Assembly (NCBI RefSeq): GCF_052857255.1
Contig: NC_135497.1
Location: 180,639,478 to 180,703,477 of the forward strand
Reading direction: 5' to 3'
DNA length: 64,000 bases
Source of the DNA: Amblyomma americanum
Taxonomy: Eukaryota > Arthropoda > Arachnida > Ixodida > Ixodidae
This document shows, piece by piece, positions 46,401 through 53,700 of the stretch. A model generated the notes under the pieces. It had not been told where the DNA came from. It did no database searches and saw only the letters and a list, made by a program, of their open reading frames with translations. Within the stretch, counting starts at the first letter, position 1. Each line of letters begins with the position of its first letter. A program made the translations under genes and the position numbers.

Positions 46401-46739
46401 GTACGACAGGATGAATGTGTGTCTATTTCATCCCCATTTTTTCGTGCTGCTGCGTTTTTTCAAGATGGATCAATACCAACTGGCCCAATCTTCAGTGCTT
46501 TTGCACTTCAGTGTTGTAAGCCAAATGTTTTTCATGCCTTAAAACGCTACTTTCATTTTAATAGTCACAATGCTGTTTTATACAGCATGGAAGAGTACCA
46601 GCGGTACAAGCGGAGCACCAGTCCCTTGCTGCCATTGCCGCCGGGACTCTACAGAGAGGTGCCATCTTGCTTCAAATGTCTCATCTGCTTTGAGTTCCCA
46701 ATTTACACAAATTCTAAGGCCATTGCGACGTCTATATAA
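16318..46739 (+). CDS. DUF1295 / steroid 5-alpha-reductase C-terminal-like membrane protein, complete, 5 coding exons
   Basis: Seen: exons 16318-16491, 18083-18244, 20007-20214, 40173-40368 and 46586-46739 join in phase (0, 0, 1, 2) into 297 codons plus TAA. The start has a good context (ACGGATGG). Hydrophobic helices lie at about 10-31, 41-57, 64-84, 113-126, 145-160, 196-212 and 218-236. Conserved blocks include FWTFQ at 108-112, VSLPV at 119-123, E...AD.QK at 158-165 and the family signature SRHPNYFGE at 187-195, then [14 protein letters not shown] near the end. Known: DUF1295 proteins share the C-terminal NADPH-binding region of steroid 5-alpha reductases and isoprenylcysteine methyltransferase relatives; most have no established substrate. 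Inferred: an ER-type multi-pass oxidoreductase of unknown substrate. Introns are 1.6, 1.8, 20.0 and 6.2 kb, the last two filled with LINEs. The length matches the family (about 290-300 residues). Confidence 0.92.
16848..17170 (+). mobile_element. Ruka-like SINE, long form
   Basis: The tRNA-like head has GTAAGGGCGCTCGGCTACTG and a box B-like GGTTTCGAACCC. It is followed by the body (GATGGAGGCGGAACGCTAAG), the TTAAAGATCCCCAGG core and an extended 3' part (GCGGTTCAGGTGTCC) absent from the other copies. It lies in intron 1 of the DUF1295 gene, sense orientation. Confidence 0.8.
17558..17692. repeat. Cluster of palindromic CCAGCTGGAAA motifs
   Basis: About six degenerate copies of TTCCAGCTGGAAA or its halves fall within 135 bp, in both orientations, with irregular spacing. 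It resembles a decayed minisatellite or a nested hairpin. Intron 1 of the DUF1295 gene. Confidence 0.7.
18083..18244 (+). CDS. DUF1295 gene coding exon 2
   Basis: Residues 59-112, from TYSPRQ through a helix with WGVRL to FWTFQ. Acceptor CTTTTTTCAG, donor CAG|GTTAGT, both phase 0. Confidence 0.92.
19684..19800 (+). mobile_element. Ruka-like SINE fragment (headless)
   Basis: Only the body and core remain (TTCGATGGAGACGAATTGC, then CAGTGCACGTTAAAGCACCC). The tRNA-like head is missing. Intron 2 of the DUF1295 gene, sense. Confidence 0.7.
20007..20214 (+). CDS. DUF1295 gene coding exon 3
   Basis: Residues 113-181 plus one base. [11 protein letters not shown] opens the exon and HWCDV closes it. 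Acceptor ATGCAG, donor GTTG|GTGAGC. GC content and CpG use are clearly higher than in the flanking intron. A headless Ruka SINE begins 55 bases past the donor. Confidence 0.93.
20269..20428 (+). mobile_element. Ruka-like SINE fragment (headless)
   Basis: Body, core and 3' end (TGATGGAGGCGAAATTCTAG through GGTTAAACCCCTATAAACC) without the tRNA head. It starts 55 bases after the donor of exon 3, in sense orientation. Confidence 0.85.
21322..23950 (-). pseudogene. LINE A ORF2: endonuclease-reverse transcriptase, two lesions
   Basis: The N-terminal endonuclease piece (23950 down) starts with [13 protein letters not shown] and FSETWLSS; a single in-frame TAA near 23634 interrupts it. The same frame then continues with [19 protein letters not shown] and DGTDHFPVF, the catalytic D/N and SDH-type motifs. 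A frameshift near 22440-22476 moves the reading to the RT piece, which shows [47 protein letters not shown] and LYADDSTM (catalytic YADD). The reading is otherwise open to 21322. Few lesions imply moderate age. Confidence 0.88.
23959..24716 (-). pseudogene. LINE A ORF1: coiled-coil RNA-binding protein, broken
   Basis: It starts at ATG 24716. A heptad-like coiled coil ([33 protein letters not shown]) covers roughly residues 8-70. A frameshift near 24495 and one in-frame stop near 24421 separate it from the C-terminal piece [17 protein letters not shown] ... [14 protein letters not shown]. That layout resembles L1-like ORF1 proteins with a coiled coil followed by RNA-binding domains. Nine bases separate ORF1 from the ORF2 start region. 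Confidence 0.8.
24794..24890 (-). repeat. LINE A 5' repeat, unit 1
   Basis: Direct copy of 25057-25140 (shared ATGGGTTGCTGGTTAGCTCG, GATCGCTCCC, GGCAGCC), with an extra 13-bp block (CCGCGGCGTCGAT). It lies just upstream of the ORF1 start on the minus strand. Confidence 0.9.
25057..25140 (-). repeat. LINE A 5' repeat, unit 2
   Basis: The second copy of the 5' segment, offset by 263 bp from unit 1 and differing at a handful of positions plus the 13-bp block. It probably marks the outer 5' end of the element. Confidence 0.85.
25141..26920. other. No gene recognised
   Basis: Intron 3 sequence with no supported exon, element end or RNA. A few related runs (AAATAATAATATTGCCCAGC-like) recur at 25450-25620 and suggest an old local duplication. 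Confidence 0.5.
26925..27115 (+). mobile_element. Degenerate Ruka-like SINE
   Basis: A head-like GACCAATGGCTAAAGC and GGGTTTAATCCTGGC precede a diverged body and a GAGCCCTTACACTACAATG end. It is much older than the other copies. Intron 3, sense. Confidence 0.55.
27337..27394 (+). repeat. Short T/G-rich tandem repeat
   Basis: Degenerate units of TTTTGCTTTGCTGG repeated about four times. Other short duplications (CCGAGTAGAA, GATCTGATCTG) lie nearby, just outside LINE B. Confidence 0.7.
27470..27483 (+). repeat. Target-site duplication, 3' side of LINE B
   Basis: GTGGAAGTTGATGA, identical to 32820-32833. It abuts the 3' end of the element. Confidence 0.9.
27668..31348 (-). pseudogene. LINE B ORF2: endonuclease-RT-RNase H polyprotein with one premature stop
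   Basis: One frame of 1,227 codons from ATG 31348, interrupted only by TGA at 29563-29561 (codon 596). In order: AP endonuclease at about residues 10-230 ([30 protein letters not shown]); reverse transcriptase at about 420-720 ([54 protein letters not shown] at 655-658); RNase H at about 938-1065 ([44 protein letters not shown], all acidic residues present); and a C-terminal [17 protein letters not shown] zinc-finger-like motif. The stop lies in the RT core before YADD, so this copy cannot make full RT. The TGA fits a CpG transition of an Arg CGA codon. Confidence 0.92.
31355..32734 (-). CDS. LINE B ORF1: Gag-like zinc-knuckle protein, intact
   Basis: An uninterrupted 459-residue frame. The N-terminus is acidic and serine-rich. 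A central fold at about 90-235 ([20 protein letters not shown] ... RLYVPKP) is followed by three CCHC-type knuckles at about 240-300 ([42 protein letters not shown]). A basic stretch ([14 protein letters not shown]) and a long low-complexity C-terminus complete it. Known role of the family: binds element RNA to form the RNP. The start is the first in-frame ATG, 85 bases from the element end. The stop is six bases before the ORF2 ATG, suggesting coupled translation. Confidence 0.92.
   Translation of the reverse strand: MSSSSFGMAGVQPLCPPVVAVDKTAALPGGNSSADVELPDSSDESTVTAMDSDSSSFMLVESRHLKRKLHRTSTAGELPTRNVDQPGVFSVAFIPIMQTANLNTINRQRLTQFFDRVVPGQVCEVRINAWKNVLTVDVTSQASVDKLKETSILGGMTVRSYVAYGKRTTTGVITDVDPEIADKDLWSLIKSTARIVDIHRFGRSKCVKLVFETDALPSHVKVGYVRHPVRLYVPKPVQCHQCNKIGHVSAVCKNEVSCRRCGGMHQHDTCTTETIKCANCSGAHEATAKDCPKLQNERLILKKMVKDNSTHQEAAARIRRRKHRSRRRRSVPHNSSPPAPQLQEVSAQPAQQHEPNNDNKTSAAVSHVTAVAQSDAFVLPSSSDAEWPALPSKEIAMARPRPVATPADTVGKPEGQDVSIMLKKLVCSMRVLLSGINTPTAKIVVQFLDALEPLLAALQ
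32820..32833 (+). repeat. Target-site duplication, 5' side of LINE B
   Basis: GTGGAAGTTGATGA, identical to 27470-27483. Confidence 0.9.
32851..32944 (+). repeat. Perfect 47-bp tandem duplication
   Basis: Two identical 47-bp units beginning GCACAGCGCGAGGGAGTG. It lies 18 bases from the LINE B target-site duplication, outside the element. Confidence 0.92.
32960..33120 (+). mobile_element. Possible tRNA-derived SINE
   Basis: TGCAGTGGCTAGCG and then GGTTCGAAACCC resemble a box A/box B pair. A second GGGTTTGATCCC follows. There is no second copy in the window to define it. Confidence 0.35.
33161..34539. other. No gene recognised
   Basis: Intron 3 of the DUF1295 gene. No exon, terminal repeat or family motif was found; short open frames only. 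Confidence 0.5.
35354..36095. mobile_element. Foldback MITE with about 220-bp arms, nested in LINE C
   Basis: 742 bp flanked by TA. The outer ends are TACCAGGTGGCGCAGC and, reversed, TACCACGTGTCCCAGC, both followed by TAAATGTAACCAAGCTTTTA. The arms continue as imperfect inverted copies for about 220 bp (GAGGGTTGTT, TTCTTCAAAGT, CTAATTAGCTA, GGAACAAAGTGTC, AAAGTTGTAGAT found in both). No coding sequence. LINE C reverse transcriptase resumes on each side, so it inserted after LINE C. Confidence 0.88.
36687..37232. mobile_element. TTAA-flanked non-autonomous element nested in LINE C
   Basis: 546 bp between TTAA sites (36683-36686, 37233-37236). Inverted ends AGGGCCACAGAAAGGGG and AAGGACCCAGAAAGGGG match at 14 of 17 positions. 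The interior is GC-rich with several CpGs. piggyBac-type target, different family from 13556-14555. Confidence 0.65.
37237..37685 (-). mobile_element. Insert in LINE C, possible tRNA-derived SINE
   Basis: It separates two parts of LINE C that should be adjacent (GVDGIN and the stretch before NTKHV). Minus-strand GTGCTACAATGGTTAAGTG resembles a SINE head box A. No convincing box B was found. Its ends are set only by the LINE reading. Confidence 0.4.
37870..38010 (+). repeat. Degenerate minisatellite (AAAGGCCTTTAGG)
   Basis: About seven variants of a 16-21-bp unit built on AAAGGCCTTTAGGTC or its relatives (GCCTTCAGGGTAAAGGCC). The units are palindromic at AAAGGCCTTT. It lies within the LINE C remnant. 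Confidence 0.85.
39500..39690 (+). mobile_element. Ruka-like SINE, 5'-shortened
   Basis: It begins in the box B region (TTCGATCCCGGCCGC), then a full body, the TTAAAGAACCCCAGGTGG core and a GGGACGTTAAACCCC end with CCAAA repeats. Intron 3 of the DUF1295 gene, sense, about 480 bp upstream of exon 4. Confidence 0.88.
40173..40368 (+). CDS. DUF1295 gene coding exon 4 (SRHPNYFGE signature)
   Basis: Residues 182-246 plus two bases. It contains SRHPNYFGE and two membrane helices and ends ENSADIRYG. Acceptor TTGGCAG, donor CTG|GTATGT. It lies nearly 20 kb from exon 3. Confidence 0.95.
41537..41592 (+). repeat. 28-bp tandem duplication
   Basis: Two identical copies of a 28-bp unit starting ATTACTAAGGTGTTCTCC within the RTE-like fragment. 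Confidence 0.9.
42602..42736. mobile_element. Small foldback element (135 bp) in LINE D
   Basis: 31-base arms at 42602-42632 and 42706-42736 match at 29 of 31 positions, beginning AGAACATTGCACAAAAAAAT. Noncoding; inserted in the RTE-like fragment. Confidence 0.8.
43231..43763. other. No gene recognised
   Basis: Intron 4 sequence between two LINE fragments. No motif supported. Confidence 0.4.
43764..44523 (-). pseudogene. LINE E: 5'-truncated CR1/jockey-like 3' fragment
   Basis: Minus-strand [40 protein letters not shown] and [13 protein letters not shown] form the conserved region after the RT core, followed by a C-terminal coding stretch with a few stops. The 3' end has two GAATTT units, a CR1/L2-style tail. 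Typical 5' truncation. Intron 4, antisense. Confidence 0.8.
45171..45231. repeat. Perfect 26-bp inverted repeat, 9-base loop
   Basis: Arms 45171-45196 and 45206-45231 are exact reverse complements (start ACTTTTTCTGCC). It could form a stable hairpin. It lies in intron 4 of the DUF1295 gene, and no further copy was seen in the window. Confidence 0.93.
46076..46312 (+). mobile_element. Ruka-like SINE, full length
   Basis: Head with GTGGTTCAGTGGTTATGG, box B-like GCTTGATTCCGG, body TCGATGGAGGTGAAATACTA, core TTAAAGAACCCCAGGTGG and end GGGACGTTAAATTAC. Intron 4, sense, about 270 bp before exon 5. Confidence 0.9.
46586..46739 (+). CDS. DUF1295 gene coding exon 5 (C-terminus)
   Basis: Residues 247-297 and TAA. 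Acceptor TTATACAG. The first base completes a Cys codon, then [20 protein letters not shown], the conserved C-terminal block of the family. Confidence 0.92.
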
Positions 46740-46853
46740 TGCATAATGCTGTGCCGGTGCATTGTAACATAAAATATGGGTGCCATCAGCTATTGAAAAA
46801 AGATGGAAACTAAGAGCATATACTTTGAAGATTGTGGAACATGTGTGACATTT

Positions 46854-46859
46854 ATTAAA
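46854..46859 (+). terminator. Candidate poly(A) signal of DUF1295 gene
   Basis: ATTAAA 115 bases after the stop codon. No canonical AATAAA lies closer. This is a weak call from a six-base match. Confidence 0.3.
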
Positions 46860-47947
46860 GTGACCATCAATAGTATTATTTACCTATAGCAGCTGATAGC
46901 ACAGAAATAAGAATCCATAAGTGGGCACGTTATGATGAAATTGGAGCACCCAAGAAACTCAGTTTTACTGTGTGTTTGGATACATTGTCACTGGCATATG
47001 TGGTTGACAGGACATGATTACATGTGTAAATCTCAAAATCTTGGAATCGTACCTGTACGGTAGCTTGTGTATGCTGCTTGCTACACGCTGCACATATGTA
47101 GTGTCTACCATGTTCTGCCTTGCAGACATGATAGTTGACATCCGTGTTCAGTCTTGCAAGCGACTGAATTATGTGTGCAGTAAAGTGCCACATAGTTTGT
47201 TAAATGTGTTGTTTGTGGAAGCGAGATCATGGTTGCTGGCTTGGCTGTGTGTCACAGTCATTATTGGAAGAAAAAAAAGAAAGGCAACTACAATAGGTTT
47301 GTGATTATTCAAGCTTGGGTGACATGTAGTTTCTCTTGAATTTCAACAGTTCTAAAGCTTTGGTTTGCTTGCTATGTTTTCAGCATATATTTTGAATCAC
47401 ACAGATGTGAATAGCACTCCCGGTTAATTCCAACTCCTACAAGAAAAACTCAACCTTCCTCTGCAGCCACAAACTACCATACATGAACCATTATGCATTA
47501 TTGGTTAGGTAAAATAGAGGTGGCTTAGACAATAGCGTGAAAATTGCACTCGTAGCTTTTTTTTGTGTCCAGCCTTAACTGTCAGTTGCATAAGCTTGTA
47601 TTGCAACCTGTTCACCAAAGTTTAACCTGTGATTGTACTGTCGGTGGCAAAAGCCTTCAGGACATGCAAGAAGCTTTCTAGGTTCATAGGTTCCATGTCT
47701 GCCAACAACCACATCATTTCATTACTGCACATTTGAGTATGTGAGTCCTACTTTCACCCCCATAAGTGTGGTTCAGGATCCCCTGCTAACAACAAGGATA
47801 TCAGCTTTGGTTGCTGCTGACGTGTTCTAAAGACTTTTGGCTACAGTTGTACATTTGTAGCCAGATGAATGTTCCAAGAATTTGCTTTGTGCATGCAGCT
47901 GCTTATTTCGGAAGTGATAAATGGATTTAAGGTCGTTCAAACTCATC
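46860..47947. other. No gene recognised downstream of DUF1295 gene
   Basis: Sequence after the candidate poly(A) signal. No exon or element end is supported. Confidence 0.45.
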
Positions 47948-48170
47948 CACGATGGCTCAGTGGCTATGGCATCTGGCTGCTGAGCACAAGTTCGCAGGCT
48001 TAGTGCCGGTCACAGTGTCTGTGCTCGAGTGAAGGTGAAATGCGACAAAAAATTCATGTGCTAAGGTTTTGCTGCATGTTAAAAAGCACCAGGAGGTCAA
48101 AATTAATCCTCACCTCCTCCAGTACAGCCTGCCTCATAGCCTATCATGCTGGTTTGGCTTGTAAAGTAAT
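47948..48170 (+). mobile_element. Degenerate Ruka-like SINE
   Basis: Head GATGGCTCAGTGGCTATGG with box A-like match, GTGAAGGTGAAATGCG body and GTTAAAAAGCACCAGGAGG core, then GCCTGCCTCATAGCC. Diverged from the other copies. Confidence 0.7.
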
Positions 48171-48816
48171 AAATTATGATGAAAAAAAGGGGGTAATTCT
48201 TACTTGGGACAGTTTGAACATAAATCTGCTGCTCCAAAGAGTTTGGTTTAATGCAGTCTAATTGTATTGCTCTTCAGCTCTGCAGTCAGTATAGTAGGTC
48301 ATCTAGTCTTGCCTGCATAGTAATGTGTAACACACAGGCTCCATGGCATCATGGTTATTGACCACTGCGACAGCTGATAATATGTAAGAGCTCTTCCAAC
48401 CTTGCAGATTTTAAATTCTGTACTGTTTCTGTGAAGGGAGCAGGCTTTTCGCTTTCGCCAAATCCTAAAATGAACATATTTAATAAGCAGGACAGACTGT
48501 GGACATAGTAGTACTTAAGACATTTCTTGCTAAAGGTACTCAAAAAAGTAGTTTAATAGAAGTCGTTAGAAATTGTTGCATCTTTTTCCCAAGTTCTAGT
48601 AGAACCTTAGAGACAAGAAGTGCTTCAATGGCAGGTATGCAGGCTGGGTTCACAAACAATGCAGCATTGTCTGCAAAAGTATTAAGCCTCACGGACTCAG
48701 TGTCGGAGATGTTGCACCAATGATTGGACAAGGTGTACAGCCTGGTGTGTGAAATTAAGTTAAAGCTTTATAAATTAAAAAAAAAAAACTCTGTATCCTT
48801 CATCAAAGTCAACCTA

Positions 48817-48832
48817 AAGAGAGAGAGAGAGA
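48817..48832 (+). repeat. (GA)n microsatellite
   Basis: Short AGAGAGAGAGAGAG run. Surrounding intergenic sequence at 48180-50310 has no supported gene; only scattered LINE-like residues (FADNAALFVN near 48660 on the minus strand) hint at a very old RT remnant. Confidence 0.7.
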
Positions 48833-50316
48833 ATGATAAATATCCAAGTGAATCTGAAGACAGAGGGTGTATGGTGAAATGTTTTGTGAGAAATGAGGAT
48901 CTCTACATATTACTGTTTGGGCAGTTGGCCATGCATAATGGAAGATAGAGCAGCACTGACACATGATACATTGTATTATTGTAGTGTTCTCCTCCTTGTC
49001 TGCATTGCTCTGTCTTCCATTCTGCACATACACAACAAATACACTAATTTTTAGCTCTGCCTACAATGTCTCACTTGTGATGTTTGGCCAGTTGGTGAAG
49101 TTAAAATAGCACACAGTGGGTTGTGTGTACTTGTAGTATTTTTGCTAGATAAAAATTGCATTCCTGTTTAAAATCTAACCAAGAAAAGTAGATTAAAACA
49201 GGCCTAAACATTAAGGTTACAATGGTGTATAGTGATCAGCAGTAAGCAGCAGAACTCCATTGTAATAAATCTGTCCATAGTAAAATTCTAGCTTCCGTGG
49301 AAAAAAAAAAAAAAAACCACTAGACTCAGTTAATTTGCTCATGTTCCAATATTTCAGGATAGTAGGTCAGTAAACCAGAGATGTTGATTTAGTAAAAAAC
49401 AGTGGTACCAGTCGGAGTACCATATCAGAGATAAGTACTTTAATGTGATTAACTAGCCTAATATCACTCTTTGCACTATTTGCCAAAAAGCGTAGTACAT
49501 GGTAGCGTATATAGTATACTGTCTGCATTTTATATGCATATGCTTGCTTTTACAATGTTTAGTAAAATTCTTAGGCCTTTGTAAAGGGTGCGCTGGTACA
49601 TATGTGACCATCAAAATTAGCTTATATGTAACAGGACTGATTATCATTACAGCAAGGCTGCCTCAGTGCTTCTGCAGAAAGCAGGCATGAAATTAAATCA
49701 GAACTGAATATGGCAGTTCAGTAACAATGTTGTTTGCAGGAACAGTTCTAAGAAGGAGCACTGATAATTCATGTGCTTATGTGGCAAACATGGGTAACTT
49801 CCTTGCAAGGTAGAAGTCATGTGTGGAACAAACTGCCACAACAATGGTTCTTCAGGTAATATTTCTGCAGTTTGGTACTCTTTTTGTTTCAGCAAGAATT
49901 TTGCACTCAGTGCTCACTTCCTTTGAGGAGGTTAGTGTTTTAAAATACTCTTATTGTGGAACTCCTGATAATGTTGAGTTGCTCCTCGCTCCTCATTCTT
50001 GACCAGTTTTCCACGACAGGCTTCTGCTAAACTATGTGCTTCCCACGGCCAGGTGATTAACACCGGACTGCATTCACCTGTGAGACTGGAACGAAAATTA
50101 CTTCTCAAGGTCTCGCTTAGAAACAAAAACAAGTTGGTTTTTGGAATGTTCCCCAGTAGTTGCGCGAGTGATGCTGACCTAGTGATTGAGACTTTTATGA
50201 ACTCTTCTTTCATTATCTTGGCACTTTCAAAATGCAGATGCTATTGGTGTTTAGTTGCTGGTGTATCATAGACGTTAACTTCGATTAGTACCTCTGGGTG
50301 TGCTGTTTGGTAGTTG

Positions 50317-50493
50317 CAAAATTTTCTGGCAGGGAAAGAACACTAGTAATTTCATTCTCCAGATTTTTCAGGTTTCATAATGCATACAGCAGTTTCATCA
50401 CAATATACTGAAAAGTAGAGTGCAGTTAAACCTCAATCTGTTGAAGTGGATGGGCATTGAAAAAATTTTTTCAGTAACTCTAAAACCCTTGTC
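50317..50493 (+). repeat. Duplicated 0.17-kb segment, copy 1
   Basis: Matches 50564-50737 at over 90 percent by eye (starts AAAATTTTCTGGCAGGGAAA, ends AACCCTTGTC). Noncoding. Confidence 0.92.
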
Positions 50494-50563
50494 AGTTAGC
50501 CTTCCTCTTTGACATTGTGTTGTCTAGCTTTGATTTCTCTTGTATTTAGAACAATGCCTGGCA

Positions 50564-50737
50564 CAAAATTTTCTGGCAGGGAAAGAACACTAGTAATTTT
50601 ATTCTCCAGATTTTTCAGGTTTCATAATGCATGCAGCAGTTTCATCACAATACTGAAAAGTAGAGTGCAGTTAAACCTCAATCTTATGAAGTGGATGGGC
50701 ATTGAAAAAGTTTTTCAGTAACTCTGAAACCCTTGTC
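50564..50737 (+). repeat. Duplicated 0.17-kb segment, copy 2
   Basis: Direct copy of 50317-50493, offset 247 bp, with small indels (a 2-base deletion in CAATATACTG). Confidence 0.92.
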
Positions 50738-53700
50738 TCAAAGCACTCCAAAAACTCATGGGGAAAAAAATGTATTGTAGAGTGTTTATGGCTGTAATTT
50801 TCGTGAGCACAGGCTTTAGCTTCAGCCAGTCTGCAATGCGTACTGTAGACAGCAAGTGCATTTAGCTCTTTTTGGGCTGTCTTATGAACACCTCGACACA
50901 GCAGTGATGCGGGAGAGACCACCTCTTTTCTATCCAGTTTCAATCTACCCTCTCTCTCTTATGGGCATAAGCGAATCACCTCAGGAGGCTGCTGCCATCC
51001 CGTACATGTGTACAGTTGGTTGTTTTACATATTGTTCTTTAAAACTTTGCTCTGTAGTTATGCCAGTAACGGATTGAACAAGATTGCTTTGGAATGATCT
51101 CGTCCTTTTTGTTTCTTGGACAAGAATGTTTTTATAAGTTTCATTTATTTGAAGTCAAAGCTGAATCTACTTCAATTTTTTGTAATTACAGCTTTGAGTG
51201 CTACAGGTATCAGGGGGAGGAGTATCCACAATTTGTTTGTTAGAATAAACATTTGTTATTTTGTGAGTTGACTTTTTTTTTTTTCATACTTCAAGACATA
51301 TGAGCAAGGGAGATATGCAATACTGCACTTACAAAGTACTTTGCTAAGTACTATATCCTCCGAGTGCAAGGTGAGGACAAAGTTACTTATGGAATGAAAG
51401 CCTTTGTGCAAAGGGAAATGGTAAGGGAAGTCTTGTTAACACTACCCTACAGTAGTACACTGCCTCCGTAGTAGCAGCTTCTGGACAGCCTTTATTAGAA
51501 GAGCATGTTAGTTGCCGCTGCAAAAACTGAGCATGAATTAACAGTTGTTAGTTGGCTGTACAACAAAGTAAAGCAGATAAGAAAAGGTTATTTAAAGTTA
51601 GCAGCAATAAGATAGTGGTTTGGTGCAGTAATTGCATTTGCTTCATAAAGCACTAGGCAATTTTTACTAGCCAGAGTAGAAAAACTAAGTAATGTGATGT
51701 TGCTGCTGCAGCTCTTTCACTGGCTGAAGCTCTGAAAAATTTAGTCCACTCCAAAAGTGTTAACAATTTTGAGTACAAATATAGCTGCCGTTATGCATTT
51801 ATGCTTGCTGGAGGGTAAAAAAGCTAGCTTAAACCTGACTGAGCTGTAATGCTGATAAAATTTTGCAGAAGTTCTTTGCTAATGTATTCACGCCTGTGTC
51901 AGCAAAAATGTTTTTTTTTTGCTTCAAGCATATGTACACAGTCATTATACTGTAGTTTTAATTTGTGCATTTTGTGATTCTGCATGTAAACAGCGAAAAT
52001 GATTGAAAGGCATCTTGTGTGTAGGTGTCACTTTCTAGGTGCCTTCGTCTAAAAGGACCAAGTGTTCTTTAATTTCCTTGAGGGAAAGCTGCAGTAACAG
52101 TATGATGGTATTGATTATTTTATGTTTCTATTTGTGTTGCACTTGTAGGAGTTCATAAGCTCTGTCAGAGAAGAGTAATATAAGAATTCTGACAAAAAAA
52201 TGTAAAGCCTTGATTCCAAATAACCGATTCTCTGTATGCAAAACTGCTGGCTGCATGCAGTTTTGCCCTTGTTTAACATGGTCACAGTGTAGCCATCAGC
52301 TCAAACTGGACGCATGATGAGTGGGACCTTGCTGTGTTTCCCTTTTGTAGGAAAGTTGCAAAACTGCCCATTGTGTTTGGCATATGCTTGCATGGTCCCT
52401 ATGGTCTCCCCACATGCCTGTTATGCAGTGGGAGGCAGGCATTGCATCTGACCCATTCACCCATTCTTTGGAGATGAGCTGATCTGCTGACATATAGGAC
52501 TTCTAGGTGTCTAGTGAAGATTGCAGTTTTTTCACATTGCATGAACTTGAGGTCCCCCCCCCCCCTTCAAACACATACTTTTACTTACAGCCTTCATCAA
52601 AAATACACAGGCCATCGATTCGCTGCTGCCTCATGGAATCAGGCTCTGGTAGCACTTCTTGAACTCATGAGCTCACACGGAGTGAGAACATGCTCCTTTC
52701 ACTCTCAAGAGATCTGGAGCACTGGCGATGCAAATGAGCCACACATTGTGGCCCAGAAGCAAACTCACTCACCAGTGTATTTTGACAACAGCTATAGATA
52801 TGTGCTCATGCATTCCCATTTAAATGCACTGAAGCTATGTGTGCATCATCACTTGCAGTGAAGTCCCATTTTTCTTATTACTGAAGTGGCAGTTTTGAGT
52901 ACAAACTACAAGCAGCACTGTGCGTTATCAATTGGCACCTTAAATATGAAAATCACTAGAATCAGAAACTATTACAATTATTTTGCTTCATACACACTAC
53001 TTTACATGCCCTATAGCGAGATATTTAAGAGTGAGAGCATTGTACAGGGCGTATAATTTTTCCATGTGTACACATACACATATACACACACATGTATATA
53101 GTTCAGATACACAATAGTGCTATAAATAGGATTTTTTTTATCCTCATAGTGATACTGTACAGAGGTTTTCCTGTGTAGTGATCATAGTAGAGCTCAACTA
53201 CAGAGTTTAAGATATATTATAAATGTTTGTGCCCATGGTTCACGGCATATCTGGTGCCAAGAATGAGGTATAGACATGTTCTGTTCACTGTGTGAAACTA
53301 GTTAGTGTTAACAGCTACTTACAGATGCATTTGGCACCGCTGCAGTGGTAATGTGTTTTGGTATATTCTTGAAACTGAGTGCTCTTAACCATTTAGTGAT
53401 AATGCTATTTTACAACAGCTTTCTTTATTATTCAAAAATGCTGCAGGCATGGGTGATGGGTTGTATGCATAGCCATGCATAATCTGTGAACATTATTAAT
53501 GTGAACTAGAGCAGTGTTTTCATGCATTCTGGATCTAAAAAAAGCACTTGCACATGCAAGGTTAAAACATCCTTGCAGTTTTGCACTTACTCGTATGAGT
53601 TTACAAGAGCACTTGAGAACGGCAGCTATTTAGTTGTGGCAGTTTACTATGCTCATGCCGATACAGTGAACAACTATGTATGTTTTCATTCCCACAGGAA

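Noticed and set aside
48540..48731. Minus-strand FADNAALFVN, RT-like
   Set aside because: One short motif resembling (Y/F)ADD context, catalytic second Asp absent and no flanking RT motifs; too weak to call a LINE.
52514..52861. 115-codon plus-strand frame
   Set aside because: No motif, starts beside a C run, no splice partners.
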